Shown here: positions 23,100 through 35,848 of the stretch, piece after piece
Layout of the letters: every line of letters starts with the position of its first letter
How positions within the stretch are numbered: position 1 is the stretch's first letter
Source of the DNA: Henckelia pumila
Lineage: Eukaryota > Streptophyta > Magnoliopsida > Lamiales > Gesneriaceae
Assembly (NCBI RefSeq): GCF_033568475.1
Contig: NC_133123.1
Coordinates: 2,976,001 to 3,040,000, forward strand
DNA length: 64,000 nucleotides
Direction of reading: 5' to 3'
Notes under the pieces: model-generated
Seen by the model: only the letters and a program-made list of their open reading frames with translations
Told to the model about the DNA's origin: nothing
The model's database searches: none
Program-made: the position numbers and the translations under genes

Positions 23100-24905
23100 A
23101 AGAAAAGGACCAGAATTTTCCACATGATTTGGAGATAGAGTTGGTAAGGTAAATATGACAAAAATCTAAAGAGAGAAAGAGGGTAACCTCCCAGAACTTA
23201 GCTGCTCAGCAACCCTAGATGCCACATAAATAAAAGGTAAAAACACCGACCCAGTTGAAAGAAGAGATTTTTTTCGATCAAGACTTGGATTTTGGAGACG
23301 ATTAGCATTCTTGATTATCTGAAACAAACCACCCCAAAAGAACGTAAAATCAGCTAATTAAAACAAAGGAACTCCATAACAAAACAAACCAAGCTCAAAA
23401 CTTCAGCTTCTGTATAGAAAATGCTCACCTTTGGTCTGGATTTGCATGCAATCTTCAATGTTCTTCTGGGTTTTTTTGAAGATCGTATACTGAATGGAAT
23501 ATATCCATATAGGCAGAAACCAAGTCCATAGCTGAGGAGAATGAAGTGAAATGAGCTGGTTAATCACGAAAATAAAGAAGATAAATAAACCGAAAATGTG
23601 GGGAGATTGGATTTTATTAACTGCCTGAAGAAATATTGTCAGTTTTTTTTTTTGGACTTTTTATTGATTTTTTTTAATTTTGTTTTGTTTCCTCATCATC
23701 TCTAACTAAATGTCATCATTTTAATTTTAATCAAATTAAAAATTTACTAAAAGATAAGATAGCTTAATCTTTATTATATCTCACCTTTATCAACTTTTTG
23801 GATTTTAAAAAAAATTAAACGTGGATGAGTGCTAATGAACTATATCCCCTCCTAGTATTTTTGGGTGATGACGGTTGAAAAATTAGATTTGTTTAACTTT
23901 CCAGAACTTTTCCGATTATCGAAAATTAAAGGTATATTATAGTTATGTGTTTTCTCAATAATCTGCTCACAAATAAAATTTTACGTTTGTTTCAATCATT
24001 TTAAGATATCAACAAAACACCACTCAAAAAAATAATAATGAAATATGTACAGAAATCAAATATATATGGAATTAATCAAAATATCAGTTATATTATTTTA
24101 TTAAACTTGAGACTTTTCAGTGTCACGGTTCATCATTTTGTTCATTGTCACATTTACTCTGATTTGGTTGAACATTAAGTATTCAATAAAAAAAAGCCTA
24201 ATATGCATGTTCGCGTGCGAAAGATACTAGTTTTTATTAAATGTAAGATCATATATATTATGATAAAATTGTGTGTTCGATAAAAATTTGTTTTCGATCG
24301 TATCCTCATAATGAAATTTAAAGATAAACAATGCACGAGTTTTTAATTATTTGAAGTCTTTTAAAAAAAATCATGCATATCATAAGGAAAAATAATCTAT
24401 CCAATTATATCTCTTTATGAATTAATTACCAAATTTTTAATCGTAAAAGTGTGGAAGGAAAGATTACCGCATTACTATGTTTCACGTTAAATATTTTACA
24501 AAAAAAAAAAAAAGAAAAAGGAAGGATAATTATTTTCAATGAAACATGTTTAAAATTTTGAGTAACACTCCTGTGCAACGGTCTCATTCGTGAGACGGGT
24601 CAACCCTATCCATATTTATAATAATAAGCAATACTTTTGACATAAAATGTAATACTTTTTAATGGATAACCCATATAAGAGACCCGTCACACGAATATGA
24701 CCCGTGCAACGGTTGCATACAAGTGTTTGCCTTATAATAATAATCAAAGTAAATGTTGCCAAATTAATTGCAAGAAAAGGGTTATAAACTTATATGCCAC
24801 CATTTGAGTAAACCATTAATGAGATTTGAACTATGATTTTGTCGTCTTAATTAATTATAGTACGAAAATTTCAGATCGTTTCATTATCAAAATGTGAATA
24901 AAGTT
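23100..24905. other. Intergenic spacer upstream of the C2H2 gene
   Basis: 23100-23600 is the likely promoter and leader of the C2H2 gene, possibly with leader introns. The rest is AT-rich DNA containing one MITE (listed separately). No coding signal. Confidence 0.45.
24561..24731. mobile_element. Small MITE with GTGCAACGGT-type inverted ends
   Basis: About 170 bp with imperfect terminal inverted repeats: the left end carries AACACTCCTGTGCAACGGT, and the right end on the other strand AACACTTGTATGCAACCGT. Inner blocks GAGACGGGTCAACCC and GACCCGTGCAACGG are also inverted. Similar GAGACGGGTC-bearing elements are common in plant genomes. Exact ends and target duplication are unclear. Confidence 0.6.
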
Positions 24906-24910
24906 AATGT

Positions 24911-25182
24911 TGTTGTGAAAAAGTAAAAATTACGGTAAAAAGTAAAAACTCAAAAACTCAAAATTCTACACTTTATAAAATTTTTCTCTCTTCACAATTG
25001 TGTTTTTCTACACAAATGGAGAGACCTATTTATAGATCTCAATTGGAGATTAGTCAAAAATTAATACATCATTAATTACATCATCACACACTAATTTTCA
25101 ATATTTTACAACTCAATTTTCAACTTTCAACCTTCAACATTCAACAATAAATAATAATATATATTTATATATATATTCAACA
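24911..25182 (-). repeat. 3' LTR of the copia element
   Basis: 272 bp, TG to CA, matching the right copy except for one T indel and one substitution near the outer end. A polypurine tract lies directly inside it. Confidence 0.93.
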
Positions 25183-25347
25183 CTCCCCCTTGTGATGATG
25201 ATCATGATAGAATGACTATCTCCATTACGTGTTGTATACTGCCTCGTTAAAAACCTTACTAGGAAAAACCCATTGGGACAAAAACCATAGTAAGGAAAAA
25301 AGAGTGCAGCCACGTAAACTCCCCCTGATGTCAACATGAATGATTCT

Positions 25348-28300
25348 TCACATATTTCGTAGATTGCGCATCCCAATATTATAAATGTGTTTTCTGAATA
25401 TCGCCGTGGGAAGTGCCTTTGTGAAGAGATCGGATGAGTTCTCACTTGATTGAATGTAACAGATATCAATATCTTTATTCTTCTCCAGCTCTTGAGTGTA
25501 TGCAAAGAATTTAGGAGGAATATGTTTAGTTCTGTCACTTTTGATGTATCCTTCTTTCATTTGGGCAACACATGCGGCATTATCTTCATACAGTGTGATT
25601 GGATTCTTGTCCACTGATAATCCGCAAGAAGTTTGGATATGCCGAGTCATTGATTTAAGCCAGACACATTCACGGTTTGCTTCATGTAGTGCAATAATCT
25701 CGGCATGATTTGATGAAGTTGTAACAAGTGTTTGTTTCTGTGATCGCCAAGAGATTGCAGTGCCTCCACGAGTAAATACATATCCGATTTGGGAACGTGC
25801 CTTATGTGGATCAGATAAGTATCCAGCATCAGCATAACCAATTATTCTCTGATTTGTATCTTTTGGATACAAAAGTCCCAAATCCGTCGTTCCTCGTAAA
25901 TAACGGAATATATGTTTAATTCCGTTCCAGTGCCTCTTCGTTGGACATGAACTGAATCTTGCCAATAAATTTACTGCAAAAGATATGTCTGGTCTAGTGC
26001 AATTTGCAAGATACATAAGGGCACCAATGGCACTTAGATATGGTACTTCAGGACCAAGAACAACTTCATCATCTTCACATGGACGAAATGGATCCTTTTC
26101 TATATTCAATGATCTGACAACCATTGGAGTACTTAAAGGATTTGATTGATCCATATTGAAACGTTTAAGGACCTTCTCTGTATAATTAGACTGGTGAACA
26201 AAAATTCCACATTCTTTTTGTTCAATTTGTAAACCAAGACAATACTTGGTTTTTCCAAGGTCTTTCATTTCAAATTCTTCCTTCAAGTATAACATCACTT
26301 CTTGAATTTCTTTATTCGTTCCAATGATGTTTAAATCATCAACATATACAGCAATAATCACGCATCCCGATGTTGTTTTCTTGATGAAAACACAAGGGCA
26401 TATTGGATCATTTACATATCCCTTTTTCATCAAGTGTTCACTTAGCCGATTATACCACATTCGGCCGGATTGCTTTAACCCATACAATGATCTTTGTAAT
26501 TTCACAGAATAAAATTCTCTGGGTTCTGAACTTTGTGCTTCTAGCATCTTAAATCCTTCAGGGATTTTCATGTATATATCACTATCAAGTGATCCGTATA
26601 AATAAGCTGTAACAACATCCATTAGACGCATGTCCAAGTTTTCAGACACTGCTAAACTGATCAAATACCGAAACGTAATTGCATCCATAACAGGAGAATA
26701 TGTTTCTTCATAATCAATTCCAGGTCTTTGAGAAAAACCTTGTGCAACAAGTCGAGCTTTATATCTCACTATTTCATTTTTCTCATTTCTCTTTCGAATA
26801 AAAACTCATTTGTACCCAACAGGTTTAACACCTTTAGGTGTAAGGACTATAGGTCCAAAAATACTACGTTTATTTAGCGAATTTAATTCAACCTGGATGG
26901 CATCTTTCCATTTTGACCAATCCTTTCGAGTTTTGCATTCACCAAAAGATTTTGGTTCATTATCTTCATTTACGATGTCACATGCCACATTGTACGAAAA
27001 TATCTCATCAATATCTTGTACATTCTTTCGGTTCCATATTTTTCCAGTATTAATATAATTGATAGAGATTTCATGATTCTCGTCAGTTTGTGGTTCTGAC
27101 AAAATATTTTCATCATCGTGTGTTTCTTCTGGAACACCATTTTCTATTTTCTGATCATCATTTTTCTCTATGTATTTTCTTTTCCGAGGATTTTTATCCT
27201 TTGAACCGATTGGCCTTCCACGCTTCAGGCGTTTTATGACATCATGAATGTCTTCATTTTGTTTCTTTGGAATTTCAACTCGAGCAGGGGCATTTACAGC
27301 AGGTATATATGATTTTGTTACCCCTTTTGTGTCTGCAAATGCATCTGGCATTTGATTTGCTATTCTTTGCAAATGCACAATTTGCTGTACATCTTTATCA
27401 CATTGTTTAGTTCTAGGATCCAAATGTAATAATGATGGTACATACCATGTGATTTCTTTTTCGATGTGTTTCTTTTCTCCCCCTAACATTGGGAAGTTAT
27501 TTTCATCAAAATGACAATCAGCAAACCGTGCTGTAAACACATCGCCTGTCTGAGCCTCAAGATATCTAATGATTGATGGACTATCATAGCCGATATAAAT
27601 ACCATTCTTTCTTTGAGGTCCCATTTTTGTTCTTTGAGGTGGTGCAATAGGCACATACACCATACATCCAAAAATTCTCAAATGAGAAATATCTGGTTCT
27701 TTGCCAAATACAAGCTGCAATGGGGAGTGTTTATGATATGCACTTGGCCTGATGCGAATCAATGCAGCAGCATGTAAAATTGCATGTCCCCATATAGAAA
27801 TAGGGAGTTTCGTTCTCATAATCATTGGTCTAGCAATCAACTGCAGACGTTTAATCAATGATTCAGCTAATCCATTTTGTGTATGAACATGAGCTACAGG
27901 ATGTTCAACAGTAATTCCCATCGACATACAATAGTCGTTAAAAGTCTGGGAAGTAAATTCTCCAGCATTATCAAGTCTTATTTTCTTGATCGTATATTCG
28001 GGAAATTGATTCCGCAATTTTATTATTTGAGCCATCAATTTTGCAAATGCCACATTCCGAGTGGACAATAAACATACATGTGACCATCTGCTAGAGGCAT
28101 CGATCAATACCATAAAGTATCGAAATGGTCCACATGGTGGATGAATTGGCCCACAAATATCACCTTGAATACGTTCAAGAAATATGGGTGATTCCTTTTG
28201 GATTTTAGCTGGTGATGGTCTTATAATAAGTTTCCCCAGAGAACATGCTTTACACTGAAACTTATTATTCTGAAAGATCTTCTGGTCTTTCAGTGGATGA

Positions 28301-28824
28301 CCACTTGTATTTTCTATAATCCTTCGCATCATTATTGAACCAGGATGTCCCAATCGATCATGCCAATTTGTTAGTATTAAAGAATTTCCAATAACCATAT
28401 TTAATTCGATTGGACTTATATGTGTATAATGCAATCCAGTAGGGAGCATTGATAATTTCTCAACTACATATTTCTTTCCTGATTTATATGTAGTAAGACA
28501 CATATATTTCTCATTTCCTTCGGTTATTGTTTTCGTATCATAACCATGAGAATATATATCATTAAAACTCAACAAATTTCTTTGTGATCGTGGTGAATAT
28601 AAAGCACTATTTATCAAAAATTTTGTACCATTAGGTAACAAAAATTGTGCTTTGCCACATCCTTCAATCAAGTCTACAGGACCTGATATTGTATTCACCA
28701 TTGTTTTTGTTGGTTTTAATTCCAAGAAATATTTTTCATTTCTGAGGATAGTGTGCGTTGTACCACTATCTGGTATGCAAACTTCCAGTGCATTATTTCC
28801 ATCTTTGATCATAGCATTTTCCAT
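25348..28824 (-). pseudogene. Copia pol: protease, integrase, RT and RNase H, broken by one stop codon
   Basis: The frame reads from ATG 28824 (MENAMIKDG). Parts in order: aspartic protease DSGTTHTIL; integrase with an HHCC region (HDRLGHPG and later CKAC); catalytic-core landmarks around GDICGP, LDNAGEF and QNGLAESL; a basic linker; RT with the YVDD box; RNase H with YADAGYLSD; end at RNLRNM. A TGA at 26808-26806 interrupts the frame just before RT, where this family normally has a Trp codon (VGYK-stop-VFIRKRN). The same frame then stays open to 25348. The continuation beginning near 26769 has no ATG there, so it is not a separate gene. Confidence 0.92.
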
Positions 28825-29060
28825 AATGATCTTCAAAAACAATATGCAATAAAATGAATTAAGAAAGATACATGCAAATTATAATATGTTACAATTTAAT
28901 TGCAGAATAAAACAATACATGCAAAATATAATATGTTTTACAATATAAAAATTACATTGTTACATTCTTTTCCCACCAGTACATTTAATCAATATCTTCG
29001 AAATCATTCAAAAAGTAGGCAGCATCTAAATTCATTGAACCACTTGCATGGTCAATGTTT

Positions 29061-30023
29061 TCAGTAAAATTGGTTTTTTTTCTTTCCCTTTATTGAATCT
29101 TTATAGAGCTTACACAGATGCTCAGGGGCTCGACAAGTTCTTGACCAATGTCCTGGAGTGCCACATCTATAACAAACACTCTCAGTTCTTTTTGGATGAT
29201 TTTCATTTTCACCCGTATTATCATGCTGCCTCTTTTGTGGGTGGTTCGTGACGTTCCTTTGAGATGAGTTATTGAAATAACTATCTCTTTTATTTTCAAA
29301 TCCACGGCCTCGACCACGACCGCGATCATTTCTACGCCCACGTCCACGCCCACGTCCTCGTCCACGACCTCGACCAAAATCTTGTCTATATCTTTGATTT
29401 TGGTTTTCATTTTTACTTACGACATTTGCTTCAGGAAATGCCGTTGAACCAGTAGGTCTGGACTGATGATTTCTCATGAGCAATTCATTATTCTTTTCCG
29501 CCACGAGTAAACATGCGATGAGTTCTGAGTATCTTGAAAATCCACGCACTCTATATTGCTGTTGTAGAGTTCTATTTGATGCGTGGAATGTGGAAAATGT
29601 CTTTTCAAGCATTTCCATCTCAGTAATATTATGCCCACAAAATTTCAGCTGTGAGACAATTCGATACATCGCAGAATTATAATCACTCACCTTTTTAAAA
29701 TCTTGGAATCTTAAAGTATTCCATTCATCTCGTGCGGTCGGAAGTATAACTTCCCGTATATGCTCAAAACGTTCTTTTAACCCTTTCCACAAAATCATTG
29801 GGTCTTTTTCGGTCAAATATTCACATTTCAACCCCTCATCAAGATGTCTGCGTAAAAATATCATCGCTTTTGCTTTATCTTGTGAGGATGATATGTTATT
29901 TTCTTTGATAGTTTCGTTAAGACCCAATGACTCGAGATGCATTTCTACATCGAGGGTCCATGGCATATAATTCTTTCCGGTTATATCAAGTGCAATGAAT
30001 TCGAGTTTCGCCAAGTTCGACAT
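29061..30023 (-). pseudogene. Copia gag with a late frameshift
   Basis: The frame begins at ATG 30023 (MSNLAKLEFIALDITG), the usual start of this gag group. It holds a UBN2-type gag domain, an Arg/Gly-rich stretch (GRGRGRGRG) and a CCHC zinc knuckle (CYRCGTPGHWSRTC). The listed frame ends in KGKKKNQFY. A run of eight A residues (minus strand) near 29073-29080 appears to have shifted the frame. Another frame then continues with family-like acidic residues (TNFTENIDHAS) to a stop at 28987-28985. Whether the shift inactivates gag is not certain. Confidence 0.85.
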
Positions 30024-30439
30024 GGTGGTACTAGAAAATAACAATGCATTTTATTAGTTAATTTCCATAAATATGACAATACAAAATAATGGAAGAACGT
30101 AAATTACAAGTGCGTATACAAATAGAGAAAAAATATGTGTTGGAAAATCGCTGGTGAGTAAAAGACTCGTGAGCATGATGATCATAGTCGTTATGAAAAA
30201 TATCCTTATAAATGTCATCATCTCCATCTTCAAAAAAACCGAGGATAAAATATTTTGAGAGAAAGAATGAATTTGGTGTGATTGAAAATGAGTTTGAGTG
30301 AACATATTTATAGGGCAAAAACTAGCCGTTTTGTTACCGTTTGTGACCGTTGGGGGTAAAGAAAAAATTGAGTATGTGTTGAATAAAAATTCGTGATAAT
30401 CATGTAATGCATATAATGATAATCATAATTAAATAATTA

Positions 30440-30725
30440 TGTATATCATATCACATTATTATAAGGTCAGTGTCGTAGACAGCTTTTTATATAATGTTGT
30501 GAAATTATACCAATATAGTTAGTATAAAGTCAGGTATAGTATATCATATCACATTATTATAAGATCGGTGTCGTAGACAGCCTTTTATATAATGTTGTGA
30601 AATTATACCAATATAGTTAGTATAAAGTCAGGTATTATATCATATCACATTATTATAAGATCGGTGTCGTAGACAACCTTTTATATAATAACATGAGATT
30701 ATATATTAATATAGTTAATATATAT
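30440..30725. repeat. Three tandem ~95-bp repeats in the copia leader
   Basis: Copies begin near 30446, 30541 and 30638 with TATCATATCACATTATTATA, followed by a GTGTCGTAGACA block and AATATAGTTAGTATAAAGTC. The third copy is diverged at its end. They lie between the 5' LTR and gag. Confidence 0.8.
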
Positions 30726-31014
30726 ACATAATAAATATATATCACGTTATTGTTTAAAAACCTTAGAGGCTTTTATACTTGTCGTATCCCTTACCGGGAG
30801 TGTGGGATGTCGTCTTAACATCCTCCCAGGATTTATAACAAGTTTTGAAAAAAACTTATTTTTTCATAACATGATATTATAAATTAATATATACACAATA
30901 AAAATATATAAACAGTAAAATAAAAATTCTTACTTGTTGAATATTTTTGACTTCTTCTTGTATTTTGGAGCGTCGGAAAATATAGAGAACCTTCGAGCGA
31001 TCGTGCTGATAACG

Positions 31015-31287
31015 TGTTGTGAAAAAGTAAAAATTTACGGTAAAAAGTAAAAACTCAAAAACTCAAAATTCTACACTTTATAAAATTTTTCTCTCTTCAC
31101 AATTGTGTTTTTCTACACAAATGGAGAGACCTATTTATAGATCTCAATTGGAGATTAGTCAAAAATTAATACATCATTAATTACATCATCACACACTAAT
31201 TTTCAATATTTTACAACTCAATTTTCAACTTTCAACCTTCAACATTCAACAATAAATAATAATATATATTTATATATATTTTCAACA
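31015..31287 (-). repeat. 5' LTR of the copia element
   Basis: 273-bp direct repeat of 24911-25182. On the minus strand it starts TGTTGAAAA and ends CACAACA. Confidence 0.93.
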
Positions 31288-31292
31288 AATGT

Positions 31293-31919
31293 GATTAGAT
31301 TTTCTTTTTCTTTTTTTCTTTTTCGTTCTTTGGGTGAAATGGTTGCAATGAGTTATTGTTTATATATATGCTTGAACCACGATCTTTTCCTTCAAAAAAA
31401 AAAAAAAGAACCACGATCTTTTATATTAATCACGTATTCACATTACAGGGTTATTTAAATGTTTTATAACATTTACTAACAAAAATTTATTATCATATAT
31501 TGATTATGAAAAATTAAAAGAAATTACAATTTATTGGTTAGAAATATTATAGAAAATGATTGATGCCGATAATGTTTTAGAAGATTTTCTTTCCATTGTT
31601 CGGATGATTTCGATCCATATGAAGAGCAAACTGAATATTTGTATTCTTGATTCAAGAGGCCAACCAGCAAATTCAAAGCGTACGTATAACTACTATGGAA
31701 GAAAATCTTTTTAAAAATAGTGGTAATGATCACGTATCTCAAGTAGTTGTGACTCATCCTTGTGAGTTTTGGCAAAAAAATATTTTTATTTAAAAGTAAG
31801 ATTATTGGACACGATTAGTCGAGAACTTTGAGGTACGGAAATGTACGGGGATTTTAACTTTGGTCAGAGATTTATCTTGGTTATAATATATTAATATTCC
31901 AACTACACAACATCACCGA
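31293..31919. other. Spacer between the copia element and tRNA-Trp
   Basis: AT-rich, with a short direct repeat of GAACCACGATCTTTT around 31376-31422. The minus frame at 31524-31775 has no family signature. Confidence 0.4.
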
Positions 31920-31991
31920 GGATCCGTGGCGCAATGGTAGCGCGTCTGACTCCAGATCAGAAGGTTGCGTGTTCGATTCACGTCGGGTTCA
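31920..31991 (+). tRNA. tRNA-Trp (anticodon CCA)
   Basis: 72-nt cloverleaf: acceptor GGATCCG pairs with CGGGTTC (two G-T wobbles), D arm GCGC/GCGC, anticodon arm TCTGA-CTCCAGA-TCAGA with CCA, T arm GCGTG-TTCGATT-CACGT, discriminator A. It agrees with the cytosolic tRNA-Trp of Arabidopsis as I remember it. The A box (TGGCGCAATGGTAG) and B box (GTTCGATTC) are intact. A run of eight T at 32018-32025 can end Pol III transcription. No intron. Confidence 0.97.
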
Positions 31992-32017
31992 AATCCCATG
32001 TTTGTACGGTTCCATCA

Positions 32018-32025
32018 TTTTTTTT
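32018..32025 (+). terminator. Pol III T-run terminator of tRNA-Trp
   Basis: Eight consecutive T residues 26 bases after the tRNA end, the standard Pol III stop signal. Confidence 0.75.
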
Positions 32026-32029
32026 ACAC

Positions 32030-32960
32030 TTGACGTCCTTGCCTTTCTTGTGTCTGCCCCCTTCAAAAATGGGTAATCAGTAATTACACCCCCGAAAATT
32101 TTCATTTTAAAAATTGGTGGGGAGAAATAACACACAACTATTTGCTCTATTGACTAGAAATCAATTTAATTAAATTTAATATATCTTTTCTCATCAAAAC
32201 TCCAATCATTTTTCACCACATTCCCTCCTTACGTCGATTTATCTGCTTATTTCCCAACATTCTCTTCACACTGGCACTGCTCATTATCGCCAGGCATGTG
32301 GAACTGTGGAAGGGACTATTTCTCCTAACTCAAGGATTTGGGGATCAATTTTAACTTAAAAAGCGCCATCGTTGGTGCCTAAACATAACTCAAATTCTAG
32401 TGGTAGGTTACTAGAACAGTACCAAGTTTTTCAATTGAAGGAACGGATTCAATCATGCTTAGAGCTTACTCAAAAGGATACAGAGGTTACTTGCAAATTT
32501 GTTGATTCATTTGGATGGATTAACGCATTTAACAACTAATATTGCTATACCAAACAGATTGATGGTTAGCTCCTGAAACATACATCTTTCAATAAAAGAC
32601 GACCGCCAACATTTCAATTTTACTGCAACTGTAGAGGGTATGCGAGTCTTTCTAACATAGTTCTCATAAAAGAGAGCATCCGAATGACTAGAATCACAAA
32701 TGAAAACGAGTTCGTATAAATTTTTTAACGTCAAACGTAAAACCTACACGAAATTATGTCAGTCAAATGCCTAAATGACTCACAAGTTCACACCTCAACT
32801 TCACAAGCACAAATGAGTCTGACAAGATTTTCAACCCTTGTACTGTACACCTGTAACACCACTTCCTTCCTAACACCTTATTAATACCCGGACGAGAAAT
32901 GAAACCAAAAGACCAATTACAAGGCATGCACATGCACTCACACTACAGCCTCTACGAGAA
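32030..32960. other. Spacer and 3' region of the WD40 gene
   Basis: Contains the 3' untranslated region of the minus-strand WD40 gene (probably 32600-32960). The rest shows no coding or structural signal. Short frames at 32507-32734 and 32870-33220 are chance or antiphase. Confidence 0.45.
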
Positions 32961-35768
32961 CTACAGAATACAGTCAAGATACGAATACTCGTGGCATCTG
33001 CTAAACTCAAGGAGGCTACCATAAGTACGATCCCATACACCAATAAAGAGGGACTCCGTATCGGGACTGAATGAAATGCCAGATATCTCACCAAAGAAAT
33101 CAATTTCCTGCTCCTTCTCATACCCACTATCAACATCAAAAACATGGACAAAATCCGCAGGTTCTGCCATGGCCATGAATCTTCCATCAGACGTGTAGCG
33201 GATGGAGCGAATGGCTCCAAGATTACCCTTCAAGACAGTGACTGAATTAGCAAGATTTCTGACATCCCAAATTCGACAGGTTTTGTCCTGGTTTCCAGTG
33301 GAGAAGGTTAAGCAGTCAGGGTGCCATGCTGACGCAAAAGAATGGTCCAAGTGACCATGCAGCGACGCAATTGCCTAACAAGATAAATATCAAAACTTAG
33401 CAGCGCTTGGGCTAGATAAGAAGTTCTTCAATACATTATGCATGAAAAATATGATATACCTTGCCACTCCTAGGATCCACCAACATACCAACTGGATCAT
33501 CTCCAACAATTATTAGAAGCTTACCATCAGGACTAAGAGAAGTATGCTGCCAGAATTTACAGAAAAAATTCAGTGAACATGGTTACAAAGCCAAGTAGAT
33601 GCACAAGCACTCGATCCCGATACAATCCCTGACCCCAAATACAATACGCGCCCGAGAAAAAAACTATTATTCATTTATTTGTTTAACAAAATTGCAGAAT
33701 TTGAAAGTTGAACTTTCTTGGCATCCTGAATTTTTTACCTGATTCGGATAAAAAGCAGCGCATGCTAATTGAATGTGTAATATAACTAGGAACATCTTAG
33801 AGGAACCATAACGTGAGATTTTTGCTGTTTTCAGAAAAACATGCAACTTAGGCCACTTCTGCAACAGTTTCTTTCTACTTTCTCCTGTTAATACTTCAAC
33901 CAGTTCATTGAAATCATTCTCCCTAAGACATTATCTTCCATCATACAGGCACTCCAGCATTTCAGTATATCAAGTTCACGAACAAACAGTCACAATGGTC
34001 AAACTATTGTTACTCATGGTAATGGCGCTCCAAACCAAAAGGGCAACCAAACACATACTCTCCAGAATACTTACATTTGTACCTGTACATATGGGTGTAT
34101 TTATGTAAATTATGAATCCAGATACTAGCAAAAAGTCATGGATTGGTTTCATCTCTAAAATAGAACGAACTCATGCATTTCTGCATACACAGAAAGGGAG
34201 GAGGGAGACTTACATTAACTGGCCAAGGAAAACGAAAATGTTTAGACAGTTGGAATGTTTCCATATCAAAATCTCTGACTCCACAATCATTATTAGAAGC
34301 TATAAAATGCACAGAACCACTGAAAAAAAAGAGTGTCGGTTTCAGCCTTCAGGAAACAAAAGAAATGATAACAATAAATTTATTATCCACGATATCTATA
34401 AATAACAGGTAAAAATACCTGCTAGATGTGCATATCTCAACCGCATTAGTGATGGCATTATCATCATAGGTAGTCCGCGTACAGTAAGAAATTCCAGGCC
34501 TATCAACATACTGCCATGAAAAGAGGAACAAAATTGCACAACGAAAGCCAACTCAGTAAACTACAGTATCTCAACAACCCCCAGTATAGAATTATTTTTG
34601 TACATGGACTCCTCGTTGGGCTATCAATAATCGATTTGAGTTCTTCAATTTTCTGGCTAAACCAAGGTTTCCGGAGGAATAACATGGAAGCAAATTCAAT
34701 CCATACAACTAAAAAGATATTCACATTGGCCTGACCAACTGGATTGATAAAAAACATTTAAACTTATTTGTTACAACCAGTTCACAAATTAAAGCATGAA
34801 CATAGATTGGAAAGCAAGGTCTGTTGAACTGAATAGACAACTTACTCCAAATGAATCCTAAAAACACGTGGGTAAGCAGAAGTATTAAGACCACTCAAGA
34901 CATCACTATAAATAATGACAAAGTCAAAGAACATAAAGTTTGTTGCTGTTCCATTACTGGACTTTTGGAGAAAAATTAACAATGAGACCTTGCAGATAAG
35001 TTCTCCCTGAAATCCTCCTGCAACAAGCAGCTTATCTTTCACCGCTAGTGTGCTGACCTGGGTCTGACTAAATCCTTCTACCAAGTTTCCAGGATGTTTC
35101 TGCAGTGGGTAAAAGGAGATCATAATAACCGGAAAAATATGAAATTTACATAACAAAATATCCCACCAAAACCACCAACCTCACATGGCTTTATGTGTCC
35201 TGAAACATTAAGAACTTCAGACTTGGAGCAAGTTAACGACGACCAATGCATCACCGAAAAATGTGACATAAGATATACATCATGCTTTGTTGTAGCCCAG
35301 ACCAGATTTCTCAACTGCATTAAAATAAATATGTCAGCCGTCAAATTCTGAAGAAGAGAGTCTAAAAATTTGTGACCAAAAGTAGAAAAATAACAGCAGG
35401 AAAAAATAATCAAGAGAAACTAAATATTGAACTACCAGCTTTTCCTGCCAGCTAGTTGTTCATCTCTCTCATTGTTAACTCTAAAAATAGAAGCAACTAA
35501 CCAGCAAGTCATGCTAAGAAAGTTCTATTACAATCAAATCAGGAACAGAGTTCTAGCTCTTGTGACATCACTAATCACAAGAACAATAAATGAAAAAAAA
35601 AAAAAAAAAAAAAGATCTATCACGTGCATATAAACCATGATAGCCATAACTCATCCCTTAGAAAATATTATTCTGCACATAAAAGACATCGTAAATTTGG
35701 GTGTACTTGCCTCGGATTAAATGTTTTGTGGGTGTGAGGCACAGAAGTGTGCATGTGTTTTGTTTGTT

Positions 35769-35848
<80 letters not shown>

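Larger units (their letters stand above)
24911..31287 (-). mobile_element. Ty1-copia LTR retrotransposon, nearly complete
   Basis: 6.4-kb element flanked by a perfect 5-bp target duplication AATGT (24906-24910 and 31288-31292). LTRs are 24911-25182 and 31015-31287 and differ at about two positions, so insertion is recent. On the minus strand the order is 5' LTR, primer-site-like GTTATCAGCACGATCG (about 31013-30998), leader with three ~95-bp repeats, gag, protease, integrase, RT, RNase H, polypurine tract AAGGGGGAG (25191-25183), 3' LTR. Integrase before RT identifies Ty1-copia. Both gag and pol carry disabling changes. Confidence 0.95.

Noticed and set aside
25348-26769. Copia RT-RNase H as a separate 473-aa gene
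   Set aside because: It begins at a GTG in the same frame as the upstream pol and is split from it only by one TGA.
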